Part shown: piece after piece, positions 11,059 to 24,440 of the stretch
Numbering within the stretch: the stretch's first letter is position 1
Layout: each line of letters starts with the position of its first letter
Source: Panax quinquefolius
Lineage: Eukaryota > Streptophyta > Magnoliopsida > Apiales > Araliaceae
Length of the DNA: 64,000 nt
NCBI GenBank assembly: GCA_020205615.1
Contig: CM035170.1
Location: 55,356,812-55,420,811, forward strand
Direction of reading: 5' to 3'
Made by a program: the position numbers and the translations under genes
The notes under the pieces: generated by a model
What the model was told of the DNA's origin: nothing
Database searches by the model: none
What the model saw: only the letters and a program-made list of their open reading frames with translations

Positions 11059-13588
11059 TGCGACGCCCCAAAATTAGGTATACATCACCCATCTTGGGTC
11101 GCCAGATACATGGTACAAAATTCAAATACAACTTATTAATACAACTGTCGGTATAATAATACGACAAAACATAAACTGTGAGTTTGAATACAAATATTAT
11201 CTACTAGAGATTATATAAACTCAAAAGGAGTCCTCATTACAATTATTATCACACTATTTCACGTAAATAGTGAGGACTACTAATGCTATCCTCTGGACCA
11301 TCACTCCGCTCCTCGACTCGTCCCAAACTATATTCTCATTTCACGAGAAGAAAGCGATTGAAAGAAAGGGTGAGCTCAACTAGCCCAGTAAGAAATATTA
11401 TGACTAAGATAATGCAGAATAAATTATCATTAGTCTCCAACAATGTTAAACTGATAAAATATAATAGAGAACAAGTTTAACTGCAGCGGAACAAGCAATC
11501 CATTAAAAGAGTCAAGTAGAATATAAAATCTACTATCTTTTATAATTAAAAAGGTTTTTCATCACTGTTATCGCTGAGACTCAGCTTAATAAATAATCAA
11601 CATCATCGAATCACCCCTGCACTATAGCCAATGATATTCTTTAGTATCACGACCACAATTATCCATGCACTACGGGCCAAGAATATTTGTGTATTCATTA
11701 ATAGTCATGATCATGCCAACAACTGTCCATCAATGCACTACGGGCCAATGAGGACTTTTACCACATCATTTGTAACATTACGGTCATGATTACACCGAAT
11801 AATCCCTGGTCATAATCATACCAAGTCCATCTATGCACTACTGAGCCACGATGACTTTCAACATAATATAAAACATGAGGATGATGACAATGATATAAGA
11901 ATTCAATAAAACAAGTTCAAGAATTAATTTGTCCAAGAACTACTAATGTCCAAATTGTCAACATGATACTACTTTGTAGAGTAAAATTCAAGAATGATCG
12001 TAAGAATATTTCCATGAAAAGATCTTCGGATGAAGCGCAAAATATCAAGGATATTCTACTAATTTCATGGAGTATAGAAGTCAAAACTTTAACCAACCGA
12101 GTATAATAAAGAATGGAATAACAAAAGAAATCACCACGCACGCGGTACTTCAGATGATGTGTTATTCCAATGTAATACTAAATAACGAAACCAAAGTTAA
12201 AGCGAAATTACACCGAAAGTGATGATGTTCCAACGTAATAATAAAGAATGGAATAACAACGAGAAATCACCATGCATGCGGTGCCGCGATGTATGTGTTA
12301 TTCCAACGTAATACTAATAAGGACTTTAATCAGTCCAAGCGTAAAATGCAGAGACAGGATATTCCAATGTAATAATAATAAAGAAGGAACTGTGTCCCAC
12401 AGAAAAGCGCATGAGCAGTGATATTCCAAATGTAATAATAAAGATTTTAATCGTGTCCACAGAAAACGCATGATGTGAGGATATTCCAAATGTAATAGTA
12501 AAGACTTTAATAATAGAAGAATGTCACCAAGTATAGGTAGCTTGGCAGATATCAAAGTTATTCCAATGTAATAATAAAGAATGGAATAATGTAAGTTCTC
12601 TTCATGAATACAAAAGAAATAATACTCCCTACGAGTACAACAAATAATATTCCTACCTTAAGAAGAATAATCTTTGGATATATAAGTAGTGAAGTAAGCG
12701 AATACTTTCTTCTTTCTCTCTATAGTTTATCTCTCTCAGAGTTCAAAGTGAATTAAGAAAAAATAATGAAGGAATGAGCTTATATTTATAGAAAAGTGGA
12801 TCGCATAAGAATTAACTCATGAACGGTCCAGATTGATTTACTTTAATCTGACTATTCCATATTTAAAGCAAAATCTTTTAAAAAAATATAATATATTCTA
12901 TTTATAATCTAATAAAATGAATAACTTTATAAAAGATTTTACTATCTGCAAACACTATCTTGAACACTATGCAAATACTATGCATAATAAAATATAATAT
13001 ATTCTAATTATTGTCTAATAAAATGTATAGTTTTATAAAAGTATTCTGCTTATATAAAAAGATTTTACTATGCAAAACACTATACGTATTAATATGCAAT
13101 ACTATGCGTAATAGAATATAATATATTCTATTTATAGAATAACTTTATAAAAGTATTCTGCTTTTATATAAAAGATTTTCACGTATTATTACATTAATAA
13201 TACCAACAAAACCGAAAGTGACTTATCACGTAAGCATCCATAATCAATACCGTGTACTATGCAACCACGCCAGACATCGTATTTTTTAACACCGGTGTTT
13301 AATAGTTAACGGTAAAACTTTACCGTTATTTTCATAAAGTATTTTTGTCGTTTTCTCAATCCGACAATAATTCCGTTATGGGGCCCACCAATGATTGTGC
13401 TGTTGTACGAATATTCTCTGTTAAAACGAATAATCCCCGACCAATCGAATATTATATAACAACTTGCGTACTTTGCAAAATTTATAAATATTACCCACAA
13501 CTATAACATTATATCAATTTCACTCCATAATATTCAAAAATAATATTTATAGAAAATTCATCTTTATTCAAAAAGTTGGGGTTTTACA
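11059..13588 (-). mobile_element. 5' LTR of element A (2.53 kb)
   Basis: Termini are TGCGACGCCCCAAAA at the left (LTR 3' end in sense, mutated from TGTGACG) and GTTTTACA at the right (LTR 5' end). It contains a hairpin array with about 90-bp period (about 12160-12590) and, reading the minus strand, the donor-like AAGGTAGG near 12650. The ends match the B-type LTR layout. Confidence 0.88.
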
Positions 13589-15976
13589 ATATCTAACTGA
13601 TGGCACACGTTCTCTAGTGGATCTTTTTAGCTGAGGTTCTTCAATATCAGGTTGCTCCCCCTGATCAATACTCTCTGCATCTGACCCATCACCATCGTGC
13701 AAATTTGTATCAGTCATATCTTCATTCGACCTCCTTCTCCAACTGTGGCATTCTCTGTTCGGAGAAGGAACTTCGCTGAGATCTGGAACTCTATTATCTC
13801 TGGGCTGTGTAGCATTATCAGAATGCTCATAATTTTGGTGCTCATGAAACACCACATCTCTGCTCCTGAATAATTTCTTCTTTATTGGATCCCATAACTG
13901 GTATCCAAACTCTGCATCTCCATAGCCAACAATTACACATGGAGTAGATTTATCATCAAGTTTCGATCTTTGTTCCTTGGGGATATGTGCAAAAGCCTTG
14001 CACCCAAATACCCTCAAATAAGAATAAGACAAATCCTTACCACTCCAAATCTTTTCTGGAATCTGAAAATCCAACGGTGCTGATGGAGATCTATTAATCA
14101 GGTAACAAGCAGTACGAACAGCTTCACCCCAGAATGACATAGATAGTTTAGCCATTTTCAACATGAATCACACTCTCTCAATAATAGTGCGGTTCATTCT
14201 CTCAGCCACACCATTATGCTGTGGGGTACCAGGAACAGTCTGCTCATGCCGAATGCCATGCTTACTGCAATATTCAGCAAACTCCTTAAAAGTGTATTCC
14301 CCTCCGTTGTCGCTACGAAGACACTTCAACGATTTTCCAGTCTCCCTTTCAACCATAGCATGAAGACTCTGAAAATGCTGGAATACCTGGTCTTTTGTTC
14401 TCAACAAAAATACCCACACCTTCCGCGTAACATCATCAATAAAGGAAACAAAATACGTATTTCCACCCAAAGACTCAACCTCAATGGGTCCACATACATC
14501 GGAATATACTCTCTCTAATAGTTCTGATTTTCTTTGAGCTGAACTACTAAAGGAGACTCTATGTTGTTTCCCAAACAAACAATAATCACAAGGGCTTAAA
14601 ACAGTGCCTTTAGCAAAAGAAATGAATGACCTTTTTGCTAATAACTGCAACCCTTTCTCACTCATGTCGCCAAGCCTCTTATGCCATAAGTTTGGTGAAG
14701 AGTCATCCTCAACTGCATTCAATTCACTAGAACACATATTCACATGAGTCTTGTACAACGAACAACAAGCAGCTCCTCTTGCAATCACCATAAAGCCCTT
14801 GGTAAGCTTCCACTTTCCACTGCCAAAGTGATTCTCATAGCCTTCTCTGTCTAAGGCCATGCTGGAAATCAGGTTGAGACACAAATCTAGAACGTGTCTA
14901 ACATCCCTCAAGGTAACAGTGCAACCAACACCTGTCTGAATGCAAACATCTCCAATTCCAATAATCTTGGACTGATCAGTATTTCCCATTCTCACGTACC
15001 CAAAGTCTCCAGCTTTGTAAGTTGTGAAAAATTCTCTCTTAGGTGTCGCATGATATGAGGCACCAGTATCAACCACCCAATCAACTTTCTGATCATCAAT
15101 GTGCAAGCATTCTTCTTCCCCAAATGAAAGAATCACAATATCTTTGGTGACTGTGGCTGCAGTGTTCTTCTCCTCAACTTTTCCCTGCTCACCATTTTTC
15201 TGCTTGTCTAACCAGATTCTGCAATTTCTCTTGTAATGACCTTCCTTATTGCAATGGAAGCATTTATACGTTTCACCTTGTTTGGTCTTTGACTTGCTCT
15301 TGTAGTTTTTGCTTTTGTTGTGACTTGTATCTCCTTTGTGAGATCCTCTAAAATTGCTTCTACCCCTGTTCTCTGTGACAAGAGCATGAGTCTCAAAATT
15401 TACGCCTTGCTCCTTTCGCCTTGTCTCCTCATTATGAAGACTGTCCTTGACTATTTGCATAGTCATTTTTCCTCATGGAGCTGAATTGCTTAGAGACACC
15501 ACCAAAGTCTCCCAGCTGTTTGGCAACGAACTGAGAAGCAAAAGAGCCTGAATCTCATCATCAAGATTCAACTTCATGGTGGACAGCTGGTTCACTAAAC
15601 CTTGGAACTCACTCATATGCTCCGACACACTGCTCCCGTCCTTGTACTTTAAATTCATAATTTTTTGAATGACAAAAGTTTTATTTTGTGCATTCTTCTT
15701 CTCGTACATAGACTCTAGTGTTGTCCATAAAGTGTGAGCATCTGTCTCCTGCGAAACATGGTGGAACACAATTTGATCAATCCACTGCCGGATGTGACCA
15801 ATTGTCTTCCTATTCATTTTATTCCAATAAGCCTCAGATTTATCCGCTGGCTTCTTTCCCTTGAGCTCCAACGGATCATATAAATCCATGCAATAAAGGA
15901 TATCCTCCATTCTGGGCTTCCAGATTGAAAAATTTGAAGAGGTCAATTTAATTATGGCTCCGACTGATTCCTCCAT
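13589..15976 (-). pseudogene. Copia gag-protease-integrase polyprotein, two stops, truncated
   Basis: The start is the ATG at 15976 (MEESVGAIIKLTSSNFSIW), soon after the PBS. Gag is followed by a zinc knuckle CFHCNKEGHYKRNC (CX2CX4HX4C, about 15215-15260), the protease active site VVDTGASYHATP (about 15045-15090), the pre-integrase HHCC motif ending CDYCLFGKQH (about 14565-14700), then the integrase catalytic aspartates in VYSDVCGPIE and LRSDNGGEY and the glutamate in HNGVAERMNRTI. The whole is one frame except for in-frame TGA codons at 15470-15472 (after NSAP) and 14165-14167 (after IIERV, where CGA would be expected). It therefore decayed mainly by point mutation. After the integrase a linker with STRERVPSVRY precedes the break at 13589; RT and RNase H are absent. 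Confidence 0.93.
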
Positions 15977-16011
15977 AAAATTTATCAAAAACAACCGAGC
16001 AAATAACCTTA

Positions 16012-16023
16012 GCTTTGATACCA
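16012..16023 (-). other. Primer-binding site of the copia element
   Basis: Minus-strand TGGTATCAAAGC, matching the initiator tRNA-Met 3' end (one difference from the usual TGGTATCAGAGC). It lies three bases from the LTR. Confidence 0.9.
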
Positions 16024-16026
16024 GGT

Positions 16027-16758
16027 TGTTGGGAAAAATCACCTCCCAAATCTTCGTTGTCTTTGATAAATTAGGCGATAAAATATCAAGATATGCCAAA
16101 TGATTAAACTTGCAGCCCACCAAAATAATAACCACTGTAAGAAAATAAATAAGTAGAAAATATCAAACCACGAGACACCAAGAATTTTACGTGAAAAACC
16201 CTCTAAAACTAAGAGGTAAAAACTACGGGACGATCTCTGAAAAATCTACTATAATAAACTGAGAGAATACAAAGATATCTTAATTTGAGTACAAACTCAA
16301 ATTACTTCACCACAATAACTATGTGATGGAACCCAAATAAAACACTCTTTTATTTGAACTACCTTTCTCTCTCTATTTTCTAAAGCTTTACAGAAGCTTT
16401 TCTTTCTCTCCTTAAACTCTCGGATGAGAGTATATGATTTCTGATGGTGTATATTCTTCTTCCATTTGCTGCCCCTTTTATAGTAGAATGAAGGAGGAGA
16501 GAGGTTGGCTAAATTCAAGGGGTAGGTAGGAAAGTAGAAGGTGGAGTGGGTGGGTGAAGAAAAACAATGGGCGGTGGAATTTTCAATGGGTGGGAGTAGG
16601 TGGAATTGATAATGAGTGGGAGTGGGTGAAGACCCTTTTTGACTAACACTAGCTCCTATTTTGGTTCACATCCATTGTTGATTATGATAAACATGCCATA
16701 TCAAGCTATATTATTAAGATAATAGACGTCCAATTCAGACCTTAAAAACAGCCCAACA
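16027..16758 (-). mobile_element. 5' LTR of the copia element (732 bp)
   Basis: The ends form the short inverted repeat TGTTGGG ... CCCAACA. A TATA-like CTATAAAAGGGG lies on the minus strand at 16472-16483, giving an R region of plausible size. The outer end is inferred from the inverted repeat only, because the partner LTR is missing. Confidence 0.75.
16472..16483 (-). promoter_or_regulatory. TATA box of the copia LTR
   Basis: CTATAAAAGGGG on the minus strand inside the LTR, about 450 bases upstream of the PBS. Confidence 0.65.
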
Positions 16759-19310
16759 CAGCGATCAAAAGTGGACGTTCATTAAAATTTTCAATTTCGT
16801 TTCAGCTTTACCTTCTCTCTCTAAAACAGTCATAACTTCTTCGTTTCAAAACATTTTTGAGAGATTCTTGAGCCCACGCGAAGCTAACTTCCGGGACTAC
16901 AACTTTTATTTTTTGACCATTTTCAAATTATTAGCACAAAATTCCAGAAAATCCGTGCAAGGGGATTGCTCAAATTTCCAGCACTTTTGATGATTTCTTA
17001 GCTACTTCGCGATTTTATATCTTGCAATCCTTTTATCCGGTTGTTCCCAAATTTTGATATGTTCTAAACTATACTACATAGTATTTTAGGAAATTATAAT
17101 ATAGCCAAAAAGGATTCTTTAAGGCATACTAATAGAGGCTCAAAAGTGACTGTTCTCCATAGATTTTCATAGAACTCAACTTGTAATAACATCTTCAAAA
17201 ATCATTGTGAATCTATTTTAACATAATCTACCAACATAAGTTGTCTTCTGATTCATGTAGGTATGCTATCTTGCTTGTAGTGCTAGCAACTTCTCATGTT
17301 TTAACATATTTATTTCATTTGGGTATTTTAACAAACACCATGAATGCATAGTTTTGTGTTACAAATTTCACAACCATTTATCTACATCAAAAGTCCATAA
17401 TAACATCTTTATTACTCCACAACCCAACCTATCTCCTTGTGCCTAATTTCAATTCACAACAGTCCATTTCATCACAACTTGCATATATTAGTTTTAAACA
17501 AGATAGTTTATTATTAAAAGTTTGATATCACAACTCTTATAAATGGTTACAATTACCCATGAATAAACAAAGGGTGATGAAAGCTTAATTCACTAATTTC
17601 CTCATCGCTAAATTTAATTTAACCAACAATTTAATCCACTCACACACCCACCTCAAAACATTAACAATACTAACACAATATAGTAGCCCTTCATTTTCTT
17701 TTTTCAGTCAATCGGCCATTACTGAGATCACTAGTAGAAAAAAATGGAATGGAAAAGGATTGGAAAGGGCCGTAATTAGCTTACCTTCTTTGAGATCTAA
17801 TGGTACAGTGTTGTTGAACCTTTTCTCCCTTTTTGTCAAGCTCTTCCACTGTGACTTATATATAGTCATTATGGTTCTTGCTTAGTATGTTGGGATAGTA
17901 ACCGAGATTGGTTGCAAAGTTTGGCCATATATTGTTGAGCTTCTCTCTCTCTCTAATAAGCCTACTTGATCTATTGTTGCTCAATCATCATCACCTCTAC
18001 ATGGATACTTTCTCAAAACCTCTACTCGACCCCTACATTGGCCTCTACTACCATGGCCCCTAATCAACCTCCTCACATTTCAAATTGATAACCATCAAAG
18101 GATAGCAGTCTACTTGGCCCCTAAGAGTAGCCATATCATCACGTACCACCCTATGCCTCTAACTACCTACTAGCCAATGCTAACTTATTAACCAATTGCT
18201 AACTTATCGACTACTAAAGCCAACTAACTGCTCAATTTTATTTGACTAAAACATCTCTCTTTTTCATTTCATGTGGCTTTCGGATAGGGACATCCAAAAA
18301 GGTTAGGCATTGATTTTGGTTTGGGCTCAAGGCACTTATCGCATAAGCAATAACTCATACTCTAGAAAATAATAGAGAAGGCTTGTAAGCATACATAGTG
18401 GCATTAATATGACCCAATAACTTAATATGGACTCTCATTACATATCCATATATATGAATTTTATCTATCATATTTATTTAGGCTTGACAAAAATAATTAG
18501 CACATACATCAAGATGGCTTTATAAATACCAATGGTAGCACACCAATTTCCTTATTTGTCACTAAATAATACTTTTTGATGAAATTAACTATATTATAAT
18601 ATAATTATTTCATTGATCTCATAGGTAGATTTATGTCAAGAATATTTCCTAACTAAGCCATGTTGGCTTTCTTTTTCATTCTTGATGTTTATATAACATT
18701 ATATTAATATATACTATTCTTTTCTTCCTTTAATAAATTGCCCCTACAATTTATAAATATATAATACCAATATATTTATTAAGCATAAGCATCACATATT
18801 GCATAGTTCATACCCACTTATGCAATATAATATCGTACAACATATTATCTAATAAGAATTTTATTTATTTAATTCTTATTTTAATATTACCCAAAATTTG
18901 GGTTATCATATTCCTTCCCCCTTATAAGGATTCCGTCCCTGGAATCACAATACCGAATCATTCTTAATCAGTTTAGATCTTATTCTTTCTCGTAACCTTA
19001 TCGTTGAATTATTTCAACATACCATTTCCTTAGATTTTTCTTAAAAATTTAAAATAAATCATCTATTTTCACTATAGGTTTTAAACTTTAACCTTTAATT
19101 TAATCATTCAAGATCTTCTAAATTTTCAGGTTGTCACACTGGCTACCTATCTTTTATCTTCTTATTAATTGTCATTGTTTTCGTCATAGTTTCATACCCC
19201 ACAACTAAGAGTCAAGACAATCGCAAAGTGTAGACATGCATATGAGGTCAAGTTTGTTCAAAAAAGCACTTTGAACTAGGATGTCGCGCCTAATCAAAAG
19301 GTTAAATAGT
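16759..19310 (-). mobile_element. Degenerate LTR-like DNA of another Ty3/gypsy family
   Basis: No coding region is seen. On the minus strand a polypurine run (CCTTATAAGGGGGAAGGAAT, 18910-18929) is followed directly by TGATAACCCAAATTTTGGG (from 18908 downwards), the usual arrangement of PPT and 3' LTR start. A TATA-like CTATATATAAG lies on the minus strand near 17855. A second LTR-start-like TGTGACAACC is at 19129-19138. The text at 16800-17050 resembles gypsy U5/U3 sequence, so the copia element may sit inside this LTR. No second LTR is available to prove it. A CACTAGTAGAAAA at about 17730 resembles a CACTA end but has no partner. Confidence 0.4.
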
Positions 19311-19315
19311 CTTAA

Positions 19316-19940
19316 TGTAAGACCCCAACTGTTTATGAATAAAGATTTAATTTTCTCTAAATATTATTTTGAATAATAAGGTGTGATTTGATATAATGCT
19401 ATAGTTATGAGTGATATATGCAAATTTTACAAATAAGCAAGTTGTCATAAAATATTCGTTTGGTCGGGGAATATTCTTTTTGTTGGGAAATATTCGTACG
19501 AAGGCACAATCATTGGTGGACCCCACATAATGGAATAACTGTCGGATATAGAAAGTGACAGAAATAACCTTTTTATAAAAAAATAACGGCAAAACTTTTA
19601 CCGTTAACCGTTGAAATACCCGGAAATAAAAGTACATGAATATACGTGGTTGTATGATAAATAGACTTACAGTATTACATAAGATCTCGATTATTGATTC
19701 TTACGTAAGAAGTCACTCAGTTTTATTCAGTTATTACAACAGTAGTTGCTGCATATTATTGATTCAATTATTGTCACAGTATCATCTGCACAATATTTTA
19801 TATTATTAAATTAATAATTGAGACGACACAATTATTCATATAATTATTTTTATTATTGACAATGTCTAGAAAGTTCTGTCGAGGAAAGGGGTTATGTTAT
19901 TTAATTGCACGCCAATAAAGAGAAATCTTTATCGGAAAGT
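19316..19940 (+). repeat. F LTR tandem U3 unit 1 (625 bp)
   Basis: Begins at the LTR terminus TGTAAGACCCC and ends at CTTTATCGGAAAG(T). In ordinary LTRs of the family the sequence after TCGGAAAG continues CCCC(T)CTTTCC; here the LTR start follows instead. Contains TTGGTGGACCCCACA and ATTGAGACGACACA blocks shared by all units. Confidence 0.93.
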
Positions 19941-20564
19941 TGTAAGACCCCAACTTTTATGAATAACGATTTAATTTTCTCTAAATATTATTTTGAATAA
20001 TAAGGCGTGATTAATTTGATATAATGCTAAAGTTATGGGTGATATGTGCAAATTTTGTAAGTAAGCAAGTTGTCATAAAATATTCGTTTGGTTGGAGAAT
20101 ATTCTTTTTGTCGGGGAATATTCGTACGACGACATAATTATTGGTGGACCCCACATAACAGAATAAATGTTTGATATAGAAAGCGACAGAAATAATCTTT
20201 TTATACAAAAATAATGGCAAAATTTTTACCGTTAACTGTTGAAATACCCGGTGATAAAAGTACAGTAATACGCGTTGTTGCACAGTAGCACACAGTATTG
20301 CACAGTATATCTGATTATTGATTCTTACGTAAGAAGTCACTTAGTTTTATTCAATTATTGCAACAGTAGTTGCTGCATATTATTGATTTAATTATTGTCA
20401 CAGTATCATCTGCACAATATTTTATATTATTAAATCTATAATTGAGACGACACAATTATTCATATTATTATTTGCATTATTGACAATGTCTAGAAAGTTC
20501 TGTCAAGGAAAGGGGTTAGGTTATTTAATTGCGCGCCAATAAGGAGAAATCTTTATCGGAAAGC
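19941..20564 (+). repeat. F LTR tandem U3 unit 2 (624 bp)
   Basis: Direct tandem copy of unit 1 with the same boundaries (TGTAAGACCCC to TCGGAAAGC). Confidence 0.93.
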
Positions 20565-21072
20565 TGTAAGACCCCAACTTTTTATGAATAAAGACTTAAT
20601 TTTCTTTAAATATTATTTTGAATAATAAGGTTTGATTTGATATAATGCTATAGTTATGAGTGATATGTGCAAATTTTGAAAGTAAGCAAGTTATCATAAA
20701 ATATTCGTTTGGTCGGGAAATATTCTTTTTGTCGGGGAATATTCGTACGACGGCATAATCATTGGTGGACCCCACAACGGAATAACTGTCGGATATAGAA
20801 AGCAATAGAAATAACCTTTTTATAAAAAATAACGGCAAAACTTTTATCGTTAACTGTTGAAATACCCGATGATAAAAATACAATAATACGCGTGGTTGCA
20901 CAGTTGCACACAGTATTGCACAGTATCTCTGATTATTGATTCTTACGTAAGAAGTCACTCAGTTTTATTCAATTATTGCAACAGTAGTTGCTAAATATTA
21001 TTGATTCAATTATTGTCACAGTATCATCTGCACAATATTTTATATTATTAAATCAATAATTGAGACGACACA
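20565..21072 (+). repeat. F LTR tandem U3 unit 3, left part
   Basis: Same start as units 1 and 2. It is interrupted at ATTGAGACGACACA by insertion E and resumes at 51642-51756 with the duplicated ACACA, giving a total of about 618 bp. Confidence 0.93.
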
Positions 21073-23445
21073 TGTGACGCCCCCAAAATAGGTATACGCC
21101 ACCCATCTTGAGTCGCTAAATACATGGTACAAAATTCAAATACAACTTAATTATACAACAGTCGTGTAAAATACGACAAAACATAATCTAAGAGTTTTAA
21201 TAAGAATATTATCATCTAGACAATATCCACACTCAATGGAGTCCTCATTACATTTATTGTCACACTATTTTATAGAATAGTGAGGACTACTAAAACAACC
21301 ATCTGGACCGTCAATCCGTTCCCCGACTCGTCCCAGCTATATTCTCATTTCTTGAAGAGAACAGTGAAAGAAAGGGTGAGCTCAACTAGCCCAATAAGAA
21401 ATATTATGACTAAGATAATGCAGAATAAATTATCATTAGCCTTCAACAGTATAACAACTGATAGAATATAATAGACAACAAGTTTTAGATTAACAACTGC
21501 AGCGAAATAAGCAATCCATTAGAAGAGTCAAGTAGGGCATAAAATCTACTATCTTCTATGATTTAAAAAGTTTTTTTTATCAACTTTATCGCTGAGACTT
21601 AGCTTAATAAATAAAATTGAATCATTCCTGCATCACGACCAATGATATTCATGTATTCATCAATGGTCATGATTATACCGAATAATCCCTGGTCATAATC
21701 ATGCCAACAACTGTCCATCAATGAACTACAGGCCAATGGTGACTTTCACCACATCATTCGTCACATTACGGTCATGATTATATCGAATAATCCCTGGTCA
21801 TAATCATACCAAGTCCATCTATGCACGTAAGCTAGAGATGACTTTCATCACAATATAAGCACGAGGATGATGACAATGACATAATAATTCAATAAAACAA
21901 GTTCAAGATAAATTTTAAAGATTTATAATTTAATTTATCCAGAAATAAATAACGTCCAAATTGTCAACATGATACTACTTTGTGGAGTAAAATTCAAGAA
22001 TGCTCAGAAGAATATTTTCATGAAAAGATACTAGATGAAGCGCAAATATCCAAGATATTCTACTAATTTCATGGAGTATAGAATCCAAAACTTTAACCAA
22101 CTGAGTATATTAGAATATAACTAACTGCAAATGGATTTTTGCCCGCCATGCAGTAATCCACCTAGATAGATCATTTCTATAATTTAATAAAGAATGAATA
22201 CGAAGGATCATTCACCATGTATGCGGTAGTCCACATAGACAGGTTATTCCAACAGAATAATAAAGAATGGAATAACAGAAAAATTCTGTGAGATCCTAAA
22301 TTTTATGAAATAAAAGTATTCAATTTTTCTATTTTGGTAAATAGTTAAATTAATAAAAGTTTAAAGTTAAGGGTGATATTTGAAAATTTTACAAAGTAAG
22401 CAAGTTGTTATAAAATATTCGTTGTGTCGGGGAATATTCGTTTTAACAAGAAATATTCGTACGATGACACAATCATTGGTGGACCCCACAATGGAAGTAT
22501 TGTCGTAGTAAGAAAATGACAGAATTATCTTTTTATAAAAATAACGATGAAAGTGTTACCGTTAAAACTGTTGAACTACCTAGTGGTAAAAGTATAGTAA
22601 TACGCGTGGTTGCATAGTAGCACACGGTATTGATTATTGATGCTTACGTAAGAAGTCACTCAGTTATACTCAATTATTGCTACAGTAATTGATGCATCAT
22701 ATCTCTCAAATTATTGATTCAATTATTATCACAGTATCATCTGTATAATATGTTATATTATTAAATCAATAATTGAGACGGCAAAGTTATTCATATTATT
22801 ATTTGCATTATTGACAATGTCTAGAAGTTCTGACAAGGAGAGGTTTGGTCACCTAATTGCACGCCAATAAGGAGAAATCTTTATCGGAAAGCCCCTTCTT
22901 TCCTGGGAACGACCTGGTTGTTAAATATTGTGAGTTATAATATTTAATGATGAATAAGTTTGTGTTGAGTAAAGATGAAATTGATAGTTCCATTGTGTTG
23001 GAATTATTAGTGTTAGTGGAAATCAACATTTATTTCGATATTAATTGATGTCTGGAAGTTATACTGACCAATCGGGTAATTAATCGGATAAAAGAGCAAT
23101 TAATTGCTATTAATTCACAAGATTATAACTATTTATTCACATGTGTGTACTATTGATTTACATTCTTGTACTATTAGGGGAGGTGGTGCAAGATTGATAA
23201 TACTTGCATGACTAAGTTAAAAATGGAGGTATAGATGGAGGTACTATATTGTAATTCGTATTTTCACATGTCTAGAACTATTGATTCACATTATTTACTA
23301 TTGATTCACATGATTTACTATTAGGGGAGGTGGTGCAAGTTTGATAATACTTGCAGGACTAAATTAAAAATGAAGGAAAAGAGGAAGGTATTATACTGTA
23401 ATATTTCGAGCCCCAAAAACGTGCAATTATCGAAACTATATTTTC

Positions 23446-23455
23446 CTATAAATAG
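23446..23455 (+). promoter_or_regulatory. TATA box of the C 5' LTR
   Basis: CTATAAATAG, followed about 30 bases later by a CT-rich stretch likely to hold the transcription start. The donor-like CTAAG|GTAAGG follows at 23589. Confidence 0.7.
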
Positions 23456-23644
23456 AAGCTCATTCTTCCTTTATTTCTCACCAATTCACTAAGTCTCACA
23501 AGAGCAATTATTATAGAGAGAAATTGTAGAGAGAAAGAAGAAGAGAAGTCTGCTACCTCACTATTCTAGTATCCAATCTTCTTCTAAGGTAAGGGATATT
23601 ATTATTATAGTAAGGGGTATTATTTCTTTCGTATTCATGAAGAG

Positions 23645-24100
23645 AGCTATTGTTATTCCATTATTTATTATTATGTTGGAATAACTCGCCTATGCATCTG
23701 TAATCTTTACATACATGGTGAAATTCTTATGTTATTCCATTCTTTATTATTCATTGGAATATTCTGTACGTGCGGATTATGCATGACTGGTTCTATTCTT
23801 TATTATTACATTTGGAATATCCCGTCTGCATTTAATTACGCGTGACTGGTTCCATTCTTTATTATTCATTTGGAATATCCTCAGTCGGATTACGCTTGAC
23901 TGGTTCCATTATTTATTATTCTGTTGGAATAACATGCGTGCATTACCTATCGCATGCCTGGTGAGGTCTTCTGTTATTCTATTCTTTATTATTTTGTTGG
24001 AATAACCTGTCTATGTGGCTTACCACATGCATGGTGAATGATCCTTCGTATTCATTCTTTATTAAATTGTGGAAATGATCTGTCTACGTGGATTACCGGA
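23645..24100 (+). repeat. Hairpin array in the C 5' LTR
   Basis: Five or more units of 80-95 bp. Each holds (GT)TATTCCATTCTTTATTATT...TTGGAATAAC, an inverted repeat with stem TTATTCCA/TGGAATAA, alternating with a second small inverted repeat around GGATTACGCATG or GCATGC. Equivalent arrays: 12160-12590, 25830-26350, 28880-29290, 36440-36810, 40860-41290. Confidence 0.85.
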
Positions 24101-24214
24101 TGTCGGGTAAAAATCCATTTGCAGTTTCGTTTATTCTATTATACTCGTATGAGGTATCATTTCTTTTGTACTCGTCATGGAATATCATGGTCTTTGGTAT
24201 TTTTTTACAAGTTA

Positions 24215-24440
24215 CTATTCATACGGTTACTATTCACTCTAGTATTATTCACTTGGGTATTCGGGGCACTTTTCGTGTCGGAGTACTATTCACGAGTTAC
24301 TATTCACGGGTTACTATTCACCCAAATTACTATTCACCCTAATATTATTCACTTGGGTATTTGGGGTACTTTTCATGCCGGGATACTATTCACGAGGTAC
24401 TATTCCCGAAGTACTATTCATAGGATACTATTGCGGGGTA
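24215..24440 (+). repeat. Minisatellite ACTATTCACGAGTT in the C 5' LTR
   Basis: Degenerate 14-15-bp units, with two longer spacers containing GGGTATTTGGGG. Plus- and minus-strand equivalents occur in H, G, D and F. Confidence 0.9.

Larger units (their letters stand above)
3085..13588 (-). mobile_element. Element A: Tekay-type Ty3/gypsy retrotransposon, 3'-truncated
   Basis: On the minus strand the order is 5' LTR (11059-13588), tRNA-Met PBS (11044-11055), gag, protease, RT, RNase H and integrase, cut off inside integrase at 3085. The chromodomain, PPT and 3' LTR are missing. The family is the same as complete element B (27840-38158): protein segments are near-identical where both survive. 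A solo LTR of another subfamily (3438-7284) splits the integrase. The right end is a clean LTR terminus (GTTTTACA) abutting copia coding sequence, so A probably inserted into the copia element. The expected left TSD (ATATC) and the rest of the copia element are absent, so a deletion removed both together. Confidence 0.88.
13589..16758 (-). mobile_element. Tork-type Ty1/copia retrotransposon, 5' part
   Basis: Reading the minus strand: 5' LTR (16027-16758), tRNA-Met PBS, then gag, protease and integrase in the copia order (integrase before RT). It ends at 13588/13589, where the LTR of element A begins. Reverse transcriptase, RNase H and 3' LTR are not in the window. Lineage assignment (Tork) rests on the gag and integrase wording and would need a phylogeny. 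Confidence 0.9.

Noticed and set aside
17725..17745. CACTAGTAGAAAA, like a CACTA transposon end
   Set aside because: No matching inverted end or 3-bp TSD was found; it could be chance in AT-rich DNA.
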